Of a stretch of 64,000 bases of DNA, positions 15,802 through 24,182 are shown in pieces. The notes under the pieces are model-generated. The model did not search any database. It saw nothing but the letters and a program-made list of their open reading frames with translations, and had not been told where the DNA came from. Every line of letters starts with the position of its first letter. The stretch's first letter is position 1. A program made the translations under genes and the position numbers. Where the stretch lies: positions 1-64,000 of the forward strand of contig CAZEFW010000023.1 in NCBI GenBank assembly GCA_964511535.1, given 5' to 3'. This DNA comes from CAZCFB01 sp964511535. GTDB taxonomy: Bacteria > Myxococcota_A > Polyangia > GCA-2747355 > CAZCFB01.

Positions 15802-17247
15802 GATTTCCATCAGGGCCTGGTTGAATTGTTCCGTCGTACCGCATTCAAGCGGCTCGAAGCGCTTGAACGCCCGGTAGAAGGTCTGGCGCATGGCCCAGGC
15901 GTGGCGCACGCGGAACAGGTGCCGGTACAGCTCCGACGGGGGCCGGTCCACCAGCCAGCGCAGCCGGCGCCGCACCTCCGGGAACTCCACGGCGAAGGAG
16001 AAGAGCCGCTGCAGGTTGGTGATCCGGTGGCGGGCACGCGCCGAGGAGAAGCGCAGCGGCGAGGCGCCGAAGTAGGACAGGTCGAGTCGGTCGAAGTCAC
16101 CGTCGAAGTGGCCCTCGGCCATGGCGCGCCGGGCGATCTCGGTGCCGGGGTACGGCTGCAGGATGGTGGCGGCGGCGAAGTCCACGCCGCACGCCACGTT
16201 GAGCGCCACGGTGGAGAGCGCCTCGTCGAAGGTCTCGGTGGGGATGCCGAGCATGGAGAACGAGAGCACCCGCAGGCCGCGCGCCTTGAGGCGGCGGCAA
16301 CCGGCAAGGATCCGGTCTGTGCTGCCCGGGCGGCCGAGCCAGCGCCGGCGCAGCCGCTCGGAGCCTGACTCCATGCCCACGCCCACGGCGGTGCAGTTGC
16401 TGCGCACCAGCGCGCGAACGGTGCGCTCGGTGGCGCGCTCCGGCCGCAGCTTGCACATGTAGGGCAGGCCCACGCGCCGCCGGTAGACCTCGGCGAAGGC
16501 CTCGAACCAGGGGCGATGGGCCACGAAGTTTGCGTCCAGAAACCAGACCAGCCGGACACCCCAGCGACGCTTCACCTCGAGGATCTCGTCCACCAGGGCC
16601 TCGGGGTCCCGCACCCGCAGACGCGCGCCGTGGGGCCGGTACCGCTCGTTGAGGGTGCGGTTAAAGCAGTAGGTGCAGCTGAACGGGCAGCCGCGTGTGG
16701 CCAAAAACGCCTTGTTCGGGGCGGCGCGATAGGCGCGGCGCGAATCGTAGAGCAGGTCGAAGGCCGGCGGCGCCAGGCGGTTCAGGTCCAGGGGCGGGGG
16801 GCGGGGTTCTCCTCGCTTGACCGCCCCGGCGCCGTGATCGGCCCGGGCCCACCAGCCGGGCGGAGGGGACTCTCTGCCCGCTGCGAGGCCATCGAGGTAT
16901 TCGGGGAACGACTCCTCCCCCTCGCCCACGCAGACCCCGTCCAGCGGCGCCTGAAGGATCACCTCCGGGAAGAACGTCGGGTGGGGGCCGCCCATGACCA
17001 GCACCTTGCCGGGGAACAGCCGCCGCAGCGCGTGCGCCCAGGCGAGGTAGACCCGGTGCAGCCCGGTGGTGGCGCTCAGGGCCAGGACATCGGCGCCCCT
17101 GACCCGGGCGTCCGCGGCCACCGCGGCCGCGTCGGAACCCTGCACCAGCGCCACCTGGTGACCCTCGCGCCGGAGCGACCCGGCCAGAGACATGATGCCG
17201 TAGGCCAGCGCTTCGCTGGCGCTGAGCATGACGAAGGTGACGCGCAT
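15799..17247 (-). CDS. B12-binding-type radical SAM protein
   Basis: A 482-residue protein: an N-terminal cobalamin-binding-like Rossmann domain (about 1-130, lacking the DxHxxG His ligand) and a radical SAM domain with the Cys cluster C187-PFS-C191-TY-C194. A C-terminal segment of about 90 residues ends the protein. Such proteins methylate unactivated carbons or rearrange lipids, hopanoids or natural products; the substrate is unknown. A small lipoprotein-like gene lies 37 bp upstream on the same strand. The stop codon lies in the octad repeat, so the C-terminal end may have been reshaped by it. Confidence 0.88.
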   Translation of the reverse strand: MRVTFVMLSASEALAYGIMSLAGSLRREGHQVALVQGSDAAAVAADARVRGADVLALSATTGLHRVYLAWAHALRRLFPGKVLVMGGPHPTFFPEVILQAPLDGVCVGEGEESFPEYLDGLAAGRESPPPGWWARADHGAGAVKRGEPRPPPLDLNRLAPPAFDLLYDSRRAYRAAPNKAFLATRGCPFSCTYCFNRTLNERYRPHGARLRVRDPEALVDEILEVKRRWGVRLVWFLDANFVAHRPWFEAFAEVYRRRVGLPYMCKLRPERATERTVRALVRSNCTAVGVGMESGSERLRRRWLGRPGSTDRILAGCRRLKARGLRVLSFSMLGIPTETFDEALSTVALNVACGVDFAAATILQPYPGTEIARRAMAEGHFDGDFDRLDLSYFGASPLRFSSARARHRITNLQRLFSFAVEFPEVRRRLRWLVDRPPSELYRHLFRVRHAWAMRQTFYRAFKRFEPLECGTTEQFNQALMEI

Positions 17248-17284
17248 GGGAGGGTCAGGCTCCGGTGACTGGCGCCGGGCGGCG

Positions 17285-17545
17285 CTACTCCAGCGGGATG
17301 TCCCAGCCGCGGCTGTCCTTTTTGCCGCCGGCGTCCCGCGCCGCGTCGGGGCTGCCCCGGTCAGGGCCGGCGTCCGAGGCTCCGCTGTCCGGGCCCGAGC
17401 TGTCCACGGCGGCGCTGTCCGCGGGGCTGGCGTCCAGCGTGCGGGTCACGGTGGACCCGCAGGCCGCGGCCACCGCGGCTCCGGCCCCGAGCCCCACGAA
17501 GAAACCCAGCTTGAGCAGCCGCTTCACCTTTTTTCCAACGGACAT
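17285..17545 (-). CDS. Small Asp/Ser/Gly-rich lipoprotein
   Basis: An 86-residue protein: basic start (MSVGKKVKRLLKLG), hydrophobic helix, lipobox VAAAC near Cys29, then a low-complexity tail rich in Asp, Ser, Gly and Ala. Such tails are common in myxobacterial lipoproteins. No domain is recognised. It is 37 bp upstream of the radical SAM gene on the same strand, so they may form a two-gene unit. Moderate confidence because of low complexity, but the signal is clean. Confidence 0.6.
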   Translation of the reverse strand: MSVGKKVKRLLKLGFFVGLGAGAAVAAACGSTVTRTLDASPADSAAVDSSGPDSGASDAGPDRGSPDAARDAGGKKDSRGWDIPLE

Positions 17546-17650
17546 GACGGCATATTAACCCACATTGCGCGGCGGGTGGAACCGGCTCCTCATGATCTGG
17601 CATCCCCCTTGCTCCTTGTTGGCGCATGTACAGGCCACGAGGAGCAAACC

Positions 17651-18787
17651 ATGGATAAACAGCCGATGAGAGGGGATGGCGCCGGACCTGCCCGGATCAG
17701 GTTGCACATATCAGGTTGCAATGCTGCCCCGGCGCTGGCCGGCCTGGCCCTGATCCTGATGGCCGGCTGCATGGACGCCCCGCGGCCCGAGCCAGAGGAT
17801 TCGACACAGCAGGCGCGGGCGCTGGCTGCCGCCGGTCCGGTGAAGATCATCCTGGGGACACGGGCGGACCTCACCCTGGCCGACGCCGCAGTGGTGACGC
17901 GGGGCCCCTGGGGTACCGGCCCGGGCCGCTTCGGCAAGGACGACGAGGCCACGCGCCCCGGGCCCATGTCCCTGGCGGTGGATCGTCAAGGGACCGTGTT
18001 CGTCCTGGACCAGGTGAACCGCCGCGTGCAGCGGTTCTCGCGCCATGGATCGCGCCTGCCCGCCATGACCGGCCTGTCGGAGACAACCGAGGACATCGCC
18101 CTGCACCACGGGCAGGTCTGGGCGCTGGAGTATGTGCCCCATGACGGGCCACGCTACGCCGTGACCCGGCGCGGCGCCCGCGGCGCAGACCTCACGGTGC
18201 TGCTGGACCGGGAGCGGGAGCTGGCCACCGGCCTGTTCGTCACGGGGCCGGCGGCCACCCCGGACGTCCGGGTGGAGCAGCGCCAGGACACCCTGCTGCG
18301 GGTGGTGCGAGAGGGCGCCGCCCTGGCTCCAGCCAGGCAGACCCACCATGTGCTCGGGCGGCCCAACCGCGGGCAGCCGGGGCACCGGGTCACGGCCCGG
18401 CTCACCGGGACGCACACGGCCCTGGTCATGACCGTGGACCCGGAGGTGGGCGCGCGGCCCGCCTTCGAGGTGTCCACCCCGATCCCCCTGGTGGCCATCC
18501 AGGAGCTGGACACCGACGCCGACGGCGCGATCTACGTCGGCCTGTTCCTGGCCACCGAGGGCCCGGCGCCCGACTTCGCCTGGGAGCAGGTGCGCAAGGT
18601 GGTGGTGGCCTGGCGCCCGGGCGCCGGGCACCGGGTGGTGGAGATGCAGGCCATCTTCGCCACCACCGTCTTTCGACCGGTGGCCGTGGGCCAGGACGGC
18701 GCGCTGTACCAGCTGCACACCACCGAGCAGGAGGTGCTCGTCCGGCGATGGGCGCCGGTGTTCGGGCCCCGGGAGGTGCGGCCATGA
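17651..18787 (+). CDS. Lipoprotein with NHL-like propeller blades
   Basis: A 378-residue protein starting at an ATG with GAGGAG about 6 bp upstream; any longer reading overlaps the divergent gene at 17285-17545. A signal of the lipoprotein type ends at LMAGC near residue 41. One clear NHL blade (GPMSLAVDRQGTVFVLDQVN, about 100-122) follows, and the rest has propeller-like beta periodicity. The stop overlaps the next gene's start by 4 bp, so it is coupled to the NlpC/P60 protein. Function not known; NHL propellers usually bind proteins or glycans outside the cell. Confidence 0.75.
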   Translation: MDKQPMRGDGAGPARIRLHISGCNAAPALAGLALILMAGCMDAPRPEPEDSTQQARALAAAGPVKIILGTRADLTLADAAVVTRGPWGTGPGRFGKDDEATRPGPMSLAVDRQGTVFVLDQVNRRVQRFSRHGSRLPAMTGLSETTEDIALHHGQVWALEYVPHDGPRYAVTRRGARGADLTVLLDRERELATGLFVTGPAATPDVRVEQRQDTLLRVVREGAALAPARQTHHVLGRPNRGQPGHRVTARLTGTHTALVMTVDPEVGARPAFEVSTPIPLVAIQELDTDADGAIYVGLFLATEGPAPDFAWEQVRKVVVAWRPGAGHRVVEMQAIFATTVFRPVAVGQDGALYQLHTTEQEVLVRRWAPVFGPREVRP

Positions 18788-20217
18788 GCGCGCGCGCGAC
18801 CATCGCCACCCTGCTGGGCCTCTGCCTGCTGCTGCCTGCCGGCGCGCAGGCAGCGTGCCCCACCATCACCCGCGACAAGATCATCGCCATCGCCAAGAGC
18901 GGCGTGGGCTGCCGCTACGTGTGGGGCGGCACCTGCTGGAACCCGAAGAACAAGAAGTGGAAGGGCGCCGACTGCTCGGGCTACGTCACGGTGTGCTGGC
19001 AGATCCCGGCGGCCCAGGCCACCACCACCTGCAAGCCCCACTACTACACCACCTCCTCGTTCAAGTATTCGTCCACCCACTGGAGCACCATCAGCCGCAA
19101 CAGCCTGATCAAGGGCGACGCCATGAACTACAACTCCGGCGGCAAGGGGCACATCATCCTGTACAACTCGGGCAACAAGTGGGGCAACGCCCAGGCGTAC
19201 GAGGCCAAGGGCACCGCCTACGGCATCGTCTACGGCACGCGCTATGTCTCGTCGTACTACGCGGGCAAGCGCCGCCACCGCATCGGCGCGTCCACCCCGC
19301 CCAAGCCCAAGTATCCGCTCATGACCATCAGCAGCGCCATCGCCACCATCGGCAGCCAGAAGCGGGATTACTGCACCGCCTACAAGAGCAAGGGGATCTT
19401 CGACTGGAAGGTGGGCCAGAAGACGGTGGTCAACGTGGACGTCAAGAACAGCGGCACCGCCGTCGCCGCCAACGTCTACATCGGCCTGTGGGCCGAGCAG
19501 CCGTACCTGAAGGTGACGAAGTGGAACATCTACTCCAACTGGAAGAAGTCGAGCTTCGCGCTGAACGACACCGACGGGATGCAGAAGATCGGCCACACCA
19601 ACCCGGCCAAGCAGTTCAAGCTCTGGCTAGGGGGTATGTCGCCGGGCGAGACCAAGCGCATCCGGCTGCAGGTGCAGGCCCTGGGCTACAGCGTGGGCAA
19701 GGCGGATCACCCCGACGTGCGCGCCTGGGTCTGGCACGTGGACAACTACTACGAGAAGAAGGACTTCTGGGCCAAGCCGAACAACGTCAAGGGCTACCAG
19801 AAGCAGAACGGCGGCAACCTGCACACCTACACCCAGACCGACGTCTTCTCGGCGGAGAAGTGCGACGGCAAGGACAACGACTGCGACGGCAAGGCGGACG
19901 AGGGCGGCGTGTGCCCCAAGCCGCCGCCGCCCCCCAAGGCTGACGCCGGCGCGCCCGCGGCAGATTCGAGCGCGCCCCCGGTGGAGCCGGGAAAACAGGA
20001 CGGCGGGGTGGGGCAGCCGTCCGCGCCCGAGGCGGGGGCGAAAAAACCTGGCAAGGGGATCGGCGTCAAGCCGGGCAAGGGCGTGCAGCCGGCCCCGGAA
20101 GACGATGCGTTCCGCGGCATGGGCGGCGAGTGCAGCGCCGGCGGCGCAGGGGGCACCGGCGGGCCGCTGGTGCTGGCGCTGCTGGGCCTCCTGTGGCTGC
20201 GGCGTCGGCGGTCCTAA
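18784..20217 (+). CDS. Secreted NlpC/P60-like hydrolase with MopE motif and MYXO-CTERM anchor
   Basis: A 477-residue secreted protein. Signal peptide to about residue 23 (AGAQA). An NlpC/P60-like amidase segment has the nucleophile Cys64 (GADCSGY) and a likely catalytic His123 (GHIILYN). A beta-rich CARDB-like middle part covers about 210-340. Near 358-375 is a MopE-type KCDGKDNDCDGKADEG motif, then a Pro/Ala/Asp linker. The tail, with a conserved Cys, a hydrophobic helix and RRRR, is a MYXO-CTERM type sorting signal. It probably cuts peptidoglycan or a surface polymer at the outer surface. Convergent with the next gene, with a 4-bp overlap. Confidence 0.85.
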   Translation: MSARATIATLLGLCLLLPAGAQAACPTITRDKIIAIAKSGVGCRYVWGGTCWNPKNKKWKGADCSGYVTVCWQIPAAQATTTCKPHYYTTSSFKYSSTHWSTISRNSLIKGDAMNYNSGGKGHIILYNSGNKWGNAQAYEAKGTAYGIVYGTRYVSSYYAGKRRHRIGASTPPKPKYPLMTISSAIATIGSQKRDYCTAYKSKGIFDWKVGQKTVVNVDVKNSGTAVAANVYIGLWAEQPYLKVTKWNIYSNWKKSSFALNDTDGMQKIGHTNPAKQFKLWLGGMSPGETKRIRLQVQALGYSVGKADHPDVRAWVWHVDNYYEKKDFWAKPNNVKGYQKQNGGNLHTYTQTDVFSAEKCDGKDNDCDGKADEGGVCPKPPPPPKADAGAPAADSSAPPVEPGKQDGGVGQPSAPEAGAKKPGKGIGVKPGKGVQPAPEDDAFRGMGGECSAGGAGGTGGPLVLALLGLLWLRRRRS

Positions 20218-20993
20218 CGCCTCCGCCGCTCTTCTGATCTGTCTGACAGCCACAGCCCCAGGTCCACAGGCAGCAGCCGGAACATGCGGATGATGGTGCG
20301 CAGCTTGGCGCCGGGGATCAGCAGCCGCCGGTTGGCGGCCAGGGCCTGCCAGCTCTCCTGGACCGTCTGCTCGGCGCTGATGGCCACCCCCTCGGAGCGC
20401 TTGTCCCACAGGACCCCCGCGATGTCCTGAAACTCGGTGGGCACAGGGCCCGGGCAGAGGGCCTGGACCCGGATCCGATCCGCTCTCACCTCGGCGCCGA
20501 GGATATGGGACAGGGTGACCACGTACGCCTTGGTGGCCGAGTACACGGCGTTGAAGCGCACCGGGCGCAGGCCCACCACCGACGCGTTGTTGATCAGCGC
20601 CCCGCCGCCGCCGGCGCGCCGGCGCAGGTTGATGAAGCGATGGGCCAGATCGGTGAGCGCCAGCACGTTGATCAGCACCATCTCGTTCTGCCGCTGCCGA
20701 TCCAGCTGCGCGAAGTCCCCCTGCAGGCCGAAGCCGGCGTTGTTGAACAGCAGCGACACCGGGTGGCCCACCTGCTCCACGGCCTGCCACAGGCGATCAC
20801 GGCCCGCCGGGCCCGACAGGTCCGCCTGCACCACGTGGGTCTGAACGGGCAGCTCCGCCGACAGGGCTTCGAGCCGCTCCAGCCTGCGCGCGGCGAGGAT
20901 CAGGTTGGTGCCCTGTTGGGCCAGCAACCTGGCATACGCCGCGCCGAGTCCTGACGAGGCTCCCGTGACCACGGCCCACGGGTATCGATCCAT
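20214..20993 (-). CDS. Short-chain dehydrogenase/reductase
   Basis: A 259-residue classical SDR. The cofactor motif TGASSGLG sits near residues 10-17, NNAG near 87-90, the catalytic Ser in NNASVVGLR and the YSATK motif (Tyr-x3-Lys) near 151-155. The Arg-rich segment after the first Gly motif (AARRLERL) suggests NADPH. Substrate unknown. The start has AGGAGGAC upstream (on the minus strand after 20993). Followed upstream on the same strand by a membrane protein gene 29 bp away. Confidence 0.92.
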   Translation of the reverse strand: MDRYPWAVVTGASSGLGAAYARLLAQQGTNLILAARRLERLEALSAELPVQTHVVQADLSGPAGRDRLWQAVEQVGHPVSLLFNNAGFGLQGDFAQLDRQRQNEMVLINVLALTDLAHRFINLRRRAGGGGALINNASVVGLRPVRFNAVYSATKAYVVTLSHILGAEVRADRIRVQALCPGPVPTEFQDIAGVLWDKRSEGVAISAEQTVQESWQALAANRRLLIPGAKLRTIIRMFRLLPVDLGLWLSDRSEERRRR

Positions 20994-21022
20994 GGTGTCC
21001 TCCTGGTTTTGACAGGGAGACT

Positions 21023-21841
21023 TTACTCAGGGGTGACGCGCGGGGCCAGGTTGACGATGAGCTGCCGCTCGGTGGCGGCGCGGGATGAGGCCCAGTGGAA
21101 CGCTGCGGGCACGAACGCAAGGCCGGTGAGGAACACCAGGAAGGGGGGCACGAAGAAGAGCACGGCGCCGGGCACCGCCGCGGCGGTGGCGACCCAGGTC
21201 AGGGCCCACATGCCGAACCGGCTGCCGGAGCCGAGGCCGGCGGGATCCCGGGTGAGGCTGGCCTGCACCCGGCTCACGTGCACCAGCGAGAAGATCAGCA
21301 GGCACACGTGGGCGTGGCCCACCAGCACCGCGCTGATGGTGGCCCAGCGCCCGAACTCCGCGCTGGTCCAGCCGAGCAGGAGCACGGCCACCAGCAGGTG
21401 AAGGCTCAGGGGAGCCAGCAAGCTCGCCGCCACCAGGGGCAGGGCGAGGGAGGGCCGCTCCAGGCGCCGGAGGCGGCCCAGGCCCCAGGCAGCGGCGCCG
21501 CCGGTCTCGAGCATGGCCAGGTCCTGGTACACATCACCCGACAGGCGCAGGCGGCGGCCGATGCTCAGCTCCATCAGCGGACGGCCGCCGACGCGCAGCG
21601 CCAGGTAGGTGGCGCCCATGAGCAGCCAGCTGGCGAGCAGCGTGTGCGCCGCGAAGCGCGCGTCGATCACCACGGTGGCGAGCAACAGGGCCGCGCCCAC
21701 GATGCCGGCGCCGCCGGCCCAGGACCGGGCTACACGGCGAGCGTGCAGGTTGAGTAGTTCGGGGGGAAATGGCGCCCTGGCTTGCTGCAGGATCAGGTCA
21801 TCCCTGCGAAGCTGAGCAGCGTATCGGTTGTCCTTGTACAA
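21023..21841 (-). CDS. Hypothetical polytopic membrane protein
   Basis: A 272-residue protein with about seven hydrophobic segments (near 45-65, 70-90, 140-165, 170-190, 220-250). No family recognised. Two in-frame TTG codons are near an AGGAGG: the one at 21850 is directly adjacent to it, the one at 21841 is 9 bp away. I choose 21841 on spacing. The protein is Ala/Leu-rich and has no obvious catalytic motif. Confidence 0.6.
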   Translation of the reverse strand: MYKDNRYAAQLRRDDLILQQARAPFPPELLNLHARRVARSWAGGAGIVGAALLLATVVIDARFAAHTLLASWLLMGATYLALRVGGRPLMELSIGRRLRLSGDVYQDLAMLETGGAAAWGLGRLRRLERPSLALPLVAASLLAPLSLHLLVAVLLLGWTSAEFGRWATISAVLVGHAHVCLLIFSLVHVSRVQASLTRDPAGLGSGSRFGMWALTWVATAAAVPGAVLFFVPPFLVFLTGLAFVPAAFHWASSRAATERQLIVNLAPRVTPE

Positions 21842-21895
21842 GCGGGTCAACCTCCTGCCGATATTACGTGGGCCGCGCGCCGCTTATTTCTCACG

Positions 21896-21921
21896 CGGTC
21901 TCTTTATTAAAGGTGACCGCT
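21896..21921. repeat. Inverted repeat GCGGTC-CTTT-ATT-AAAG-GACCGC
   Basis: A 10-bp imperfect stem with an AT loop between the stop of the alpha/beta hydrolase gene (21946) and the membrane protein start (21841). Its centre, CTTTATTAAAGGTGAC, resembles CTTTATAAAGGGTGAC at 62688-62703, also upstream of a small membrane protein. It may be an attenuator, terminator or operator. Confidence 0.4.
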
Positions 21922-21945
21922 ACGCGGGGGCGGGGCAACGCGTGG

Positions 21946-22758
21946 TCAGGGAGTTTTCATCAGGCGGCGCACGCGGCCGATGGCGAGGGGCAGCGCCGCG
22001 GGATCTTCCAGGGGGAAGGCGTGCCCCGCGCGGGGGACGAGGGTCAGGCGCGCGTCCGGGATGCGGCGGGCCAGGGTGCGGGAGTTGGCCGGCGGCACGA
22101 TGACGTCGCTGTCGCCCGTGATCACCTCCACCGGGCAGGCGATCTGCTTCAGGCGCAGGCAGGTGGAGTGGCTGGCGGCGGCGGCCATCTGGCCCAGCAC
22201 CCCGGCCATGCGCGGGGCGGCGGCGGACATGGTGCGATCCCAGACGCTGAACAGGTTCGGGTCACGCGCCAGGGTGTCGGGGTGCACCAGCAGCCGGCGG
22301 ATGCGCCGGACCGACTCGCGGGAGCCGGACAGGGCCCGCAGCATCTCCAGCACCACGCGCAGGCGCACCGGCCGGCCCAGGGGCACGCCGCAGGTGGTGG
22401 CGGCCAGCACCATGCCACCCACCAGCCGCGGGTGGTCCAGGCACAGGCGCTGGGCGATCATCCCGCCCAGCGAGAGCCCCACCACCAGGGCGCGCTCCAC
22501 GCCGGCGTGGTCCATGACCGCGGCGGTATCCGCGGCGAGGCCGGCCATGCTGTAGGGGACCCGCGGGGCGTCGGACGCCCCGGTGCCGCGGTTGTCCGGG
22601 GAGACCACCAGGTGGCCGCTCTTGACCAGCCCCCCGGTGAGGCCGAGCCACATGGCCGCCGGCAAGCCGAGGCCCTGGATCAGCACCACCGGCTGACCGG
22701 CGCCCCGGCGGTGGTACGCCAGGCGGACGCCCCGGCGGGTGACGAAGTGTTGGCTCAC
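21946..22758 (-). CDS. Alpha/beta hydrolase
   Basis: A 270-residue alpha/beta hydrolase starting at GTG. It has the oxyanion motif region (VVLIQGLGLP), the nucleophile elbow GLSLGG (Ser about 100), an acid in VITGDSDVIV and the catalytic His in RAGHAFPLE. No signal peptide. Substrate unknown; closest in style to 3-oxoadipate enol-lactonase or epoxide hydrolase-like enzymes. Divergent from the FAD oxidoreductase, with a 98-bp shared upstream region. Confidence 0.9.
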   Translation of the reverse strand: MSQHFVTRRGVRLAYHRRGAGQPVVLIQGLGLPAAMWLGLTGGLVKSGHLVVSPDNRGTGASDAPRVPYSMAGLAADTAAVMDHAGVERALVVGLSLGGMIAQRLCLDHPRLVGGMVLAATTCGVPLGRPVRLRVVLEMLRALSGSRESVRRIRRLLVHPDTLARDPNLFSVWDRTMSAAAPRMAGVLGQMAAAASHSTCLRLKQIACPVEVITGDSDVIVPPANSRTLARRIPDARLTLVPRAGHAFPLEDPAALPLAIGRVRRLMKTP

Positions 22759-22856
22759 TCGCGCGCCCCGGTCAGGTCGACTCCCATGGGCGCAGCATAC
22801 CAGAGCGCGGGGCTGACCATTGCCCCGCAGCCTCGGCAGGCTTAGTCTTGGCGCCC

Positions 22857-24164
22857 ATGACGACGACTTACGATGTGGCGATCATCGGCGCCGGCTCGGC
22901 GGGCGCGGCGGCGGCCGGACACTGCGCGCGGCGAGGCATGTCGGCGGCCCTGCTGGAGGCAGGCCCGCTGGCCCGGGCCGGGGCGCGCTGGATCAACGCC
23001 ATCCCCGGCTGGACCTTCGACGAGGCGGACGTGGCGCGACCCTCCGCCGAGGAGACCCTCGGCCCTCCGCCGCCGGCGATCCACGTGTTCGCCGGGCGCC
23101 GCGAGGAGCGCGTCAAGGTGGTGACGGACCAGTTCATCGAGGTGGACATGGGCCTGCTGGTGGCGCGGCTGCAGCGTGAGGCGCGGGCTGCGGGGGTGAC
23201 GCTGATGCCGGGCAGCCGGGTCACGGGCGTCTCCGAGGGGCAGCTCGAGCTGAAGGGGGGAGGGCAGGTGCGCGCGCGCTGGCTGGTGGACGCCTCGGGG
23301 CTGGGCGGGGCGCGGCTGCTGAACCAGCCCGCGCCGGAGCAGGCCGACCTGTGCGAGGCGCGGCACCAGGTGCACCAGGTGGACGACCCGGCGCGGGCGC
23401 GCACGTTCTTCGCCGCCCACGGCGTGGAGCCGGGTGAGAGCCTGGTGTTCACCAGCGTGGCCGGCGGGTTCTCGAGCCTGCAGGTGCGGCTGGAGGGGGA
23501 GGTGATCACGTTGCTGTCGGGGACCATCCCGGGGCAGGGCTGGGACCGACCGCGCAAGGTGCTGGGCCAGCTGCGGCGGGAGCAGCCCTGGATCGGCGAG
23601 CAGCTGCGGGGCGCCGGGCGCGCCATCCCCCTGCGGCGGCCATACGACCGCCTGGCCCGCGGCGACCGGGCCCTGCTCGGCGACGCCGCCTGCCAGGTGT
23701 TCTCGGCCCACGGATCGGGCGTCGGGCAAGGGCTGATCGCGGCGAAGATGCTGGCAGACAGCCTGGCCGCCGGCCGCGGCGTCACCGGGTACCAGGCGGA
23801 CTACCAGCGCGAGCATGGCGGGGTGCTGGCGGCGGTGGTCTGGTTCCGGCGCCTGACCCAGCGGCTCACCCCGCGCCAGCTGGGCCAGCTCATCAGCGCG
23901 GGAATCATGAACCCCGACATCTCCCGCGACGCCCTGCTCCAGCGCAGCCTGTCGGACATGCCGTCGGCCCGGGGCCTGACCAGCGCGGCAGGCGGCGTGC
24001 TGCGCCAGCCGGGCCTGGCCCTGCGGATCATGGGGCCCACCGTGGCGCGCATGGCCCTCATCCGCCAGGCCTACCGCTCATACCCGGACAGCGGCGAGCC
24101 GGCGGACCTGCGGCGCTGGCAGCGTCGGCTGAAGCTGCTGGGACAGCAGCCGGATCCGGTTTAG
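22857..24164 (+). CDS. FAD-dependent oxidoreductase (geranylgeranyl reductase/halogenase-like)
   Basis: A 435-residue flavoprotein. The dinucleotide motif GAGSAG sits near residue 12, and the conserved FAD motif near 275 reads ALLGDAA followed by GSGVGQG, as in geranylgeranyl reductase and tryptophan halogenase-like enzymes. No halogenase WxWxIP motif was seen. No clear ribosome binding site precedes the ATG (22857), so the transcript may be leaderless or the start may differ. Divergent from the alpha/beta hydrolase. Role uncertain: lipid or polyene reduction is a reasonable guess. Confidence 0.85.
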   Translation: MTTTYDVAIIGAGSAGAAAAGHCARRGMSAALLEAGPLARAGARWINAIPGWTFDEADVARPSAEETLGPPPPAIHVFAGRREERVKVVTDQFIEVDMGLLVARLQREARAAGVTLMPGSRVTGVSEGQLELKGGGQVRARWLVDASGLGGARLLNQPAPEQADLCEARHQVHQVDDPARARTFFAAHGVEPGESLVFTSVAGGFSSLQVRLEGEVITLLSGTIPGQGWDRPRKVLGQLRREQPWIGEQLRGAGRAIPLRRPYDRLARGDRALLGDAACQVFSAHGSGVGQGLIAAKMLADSLAAGRGVTGYQADYQREHGGVLAAVVWFRRLTQRLTPRQLGQLISAGIMNPDISRDALLQRSLSDMPSARGLTSAAGGVLRQPGLALRIMGPTVARMALIRQAYRSYPDSGEPADLRRWQRRLKLLGQQPDPV

Positions 24165-24182
24165 CGAGATGCTCGGCAGCCG

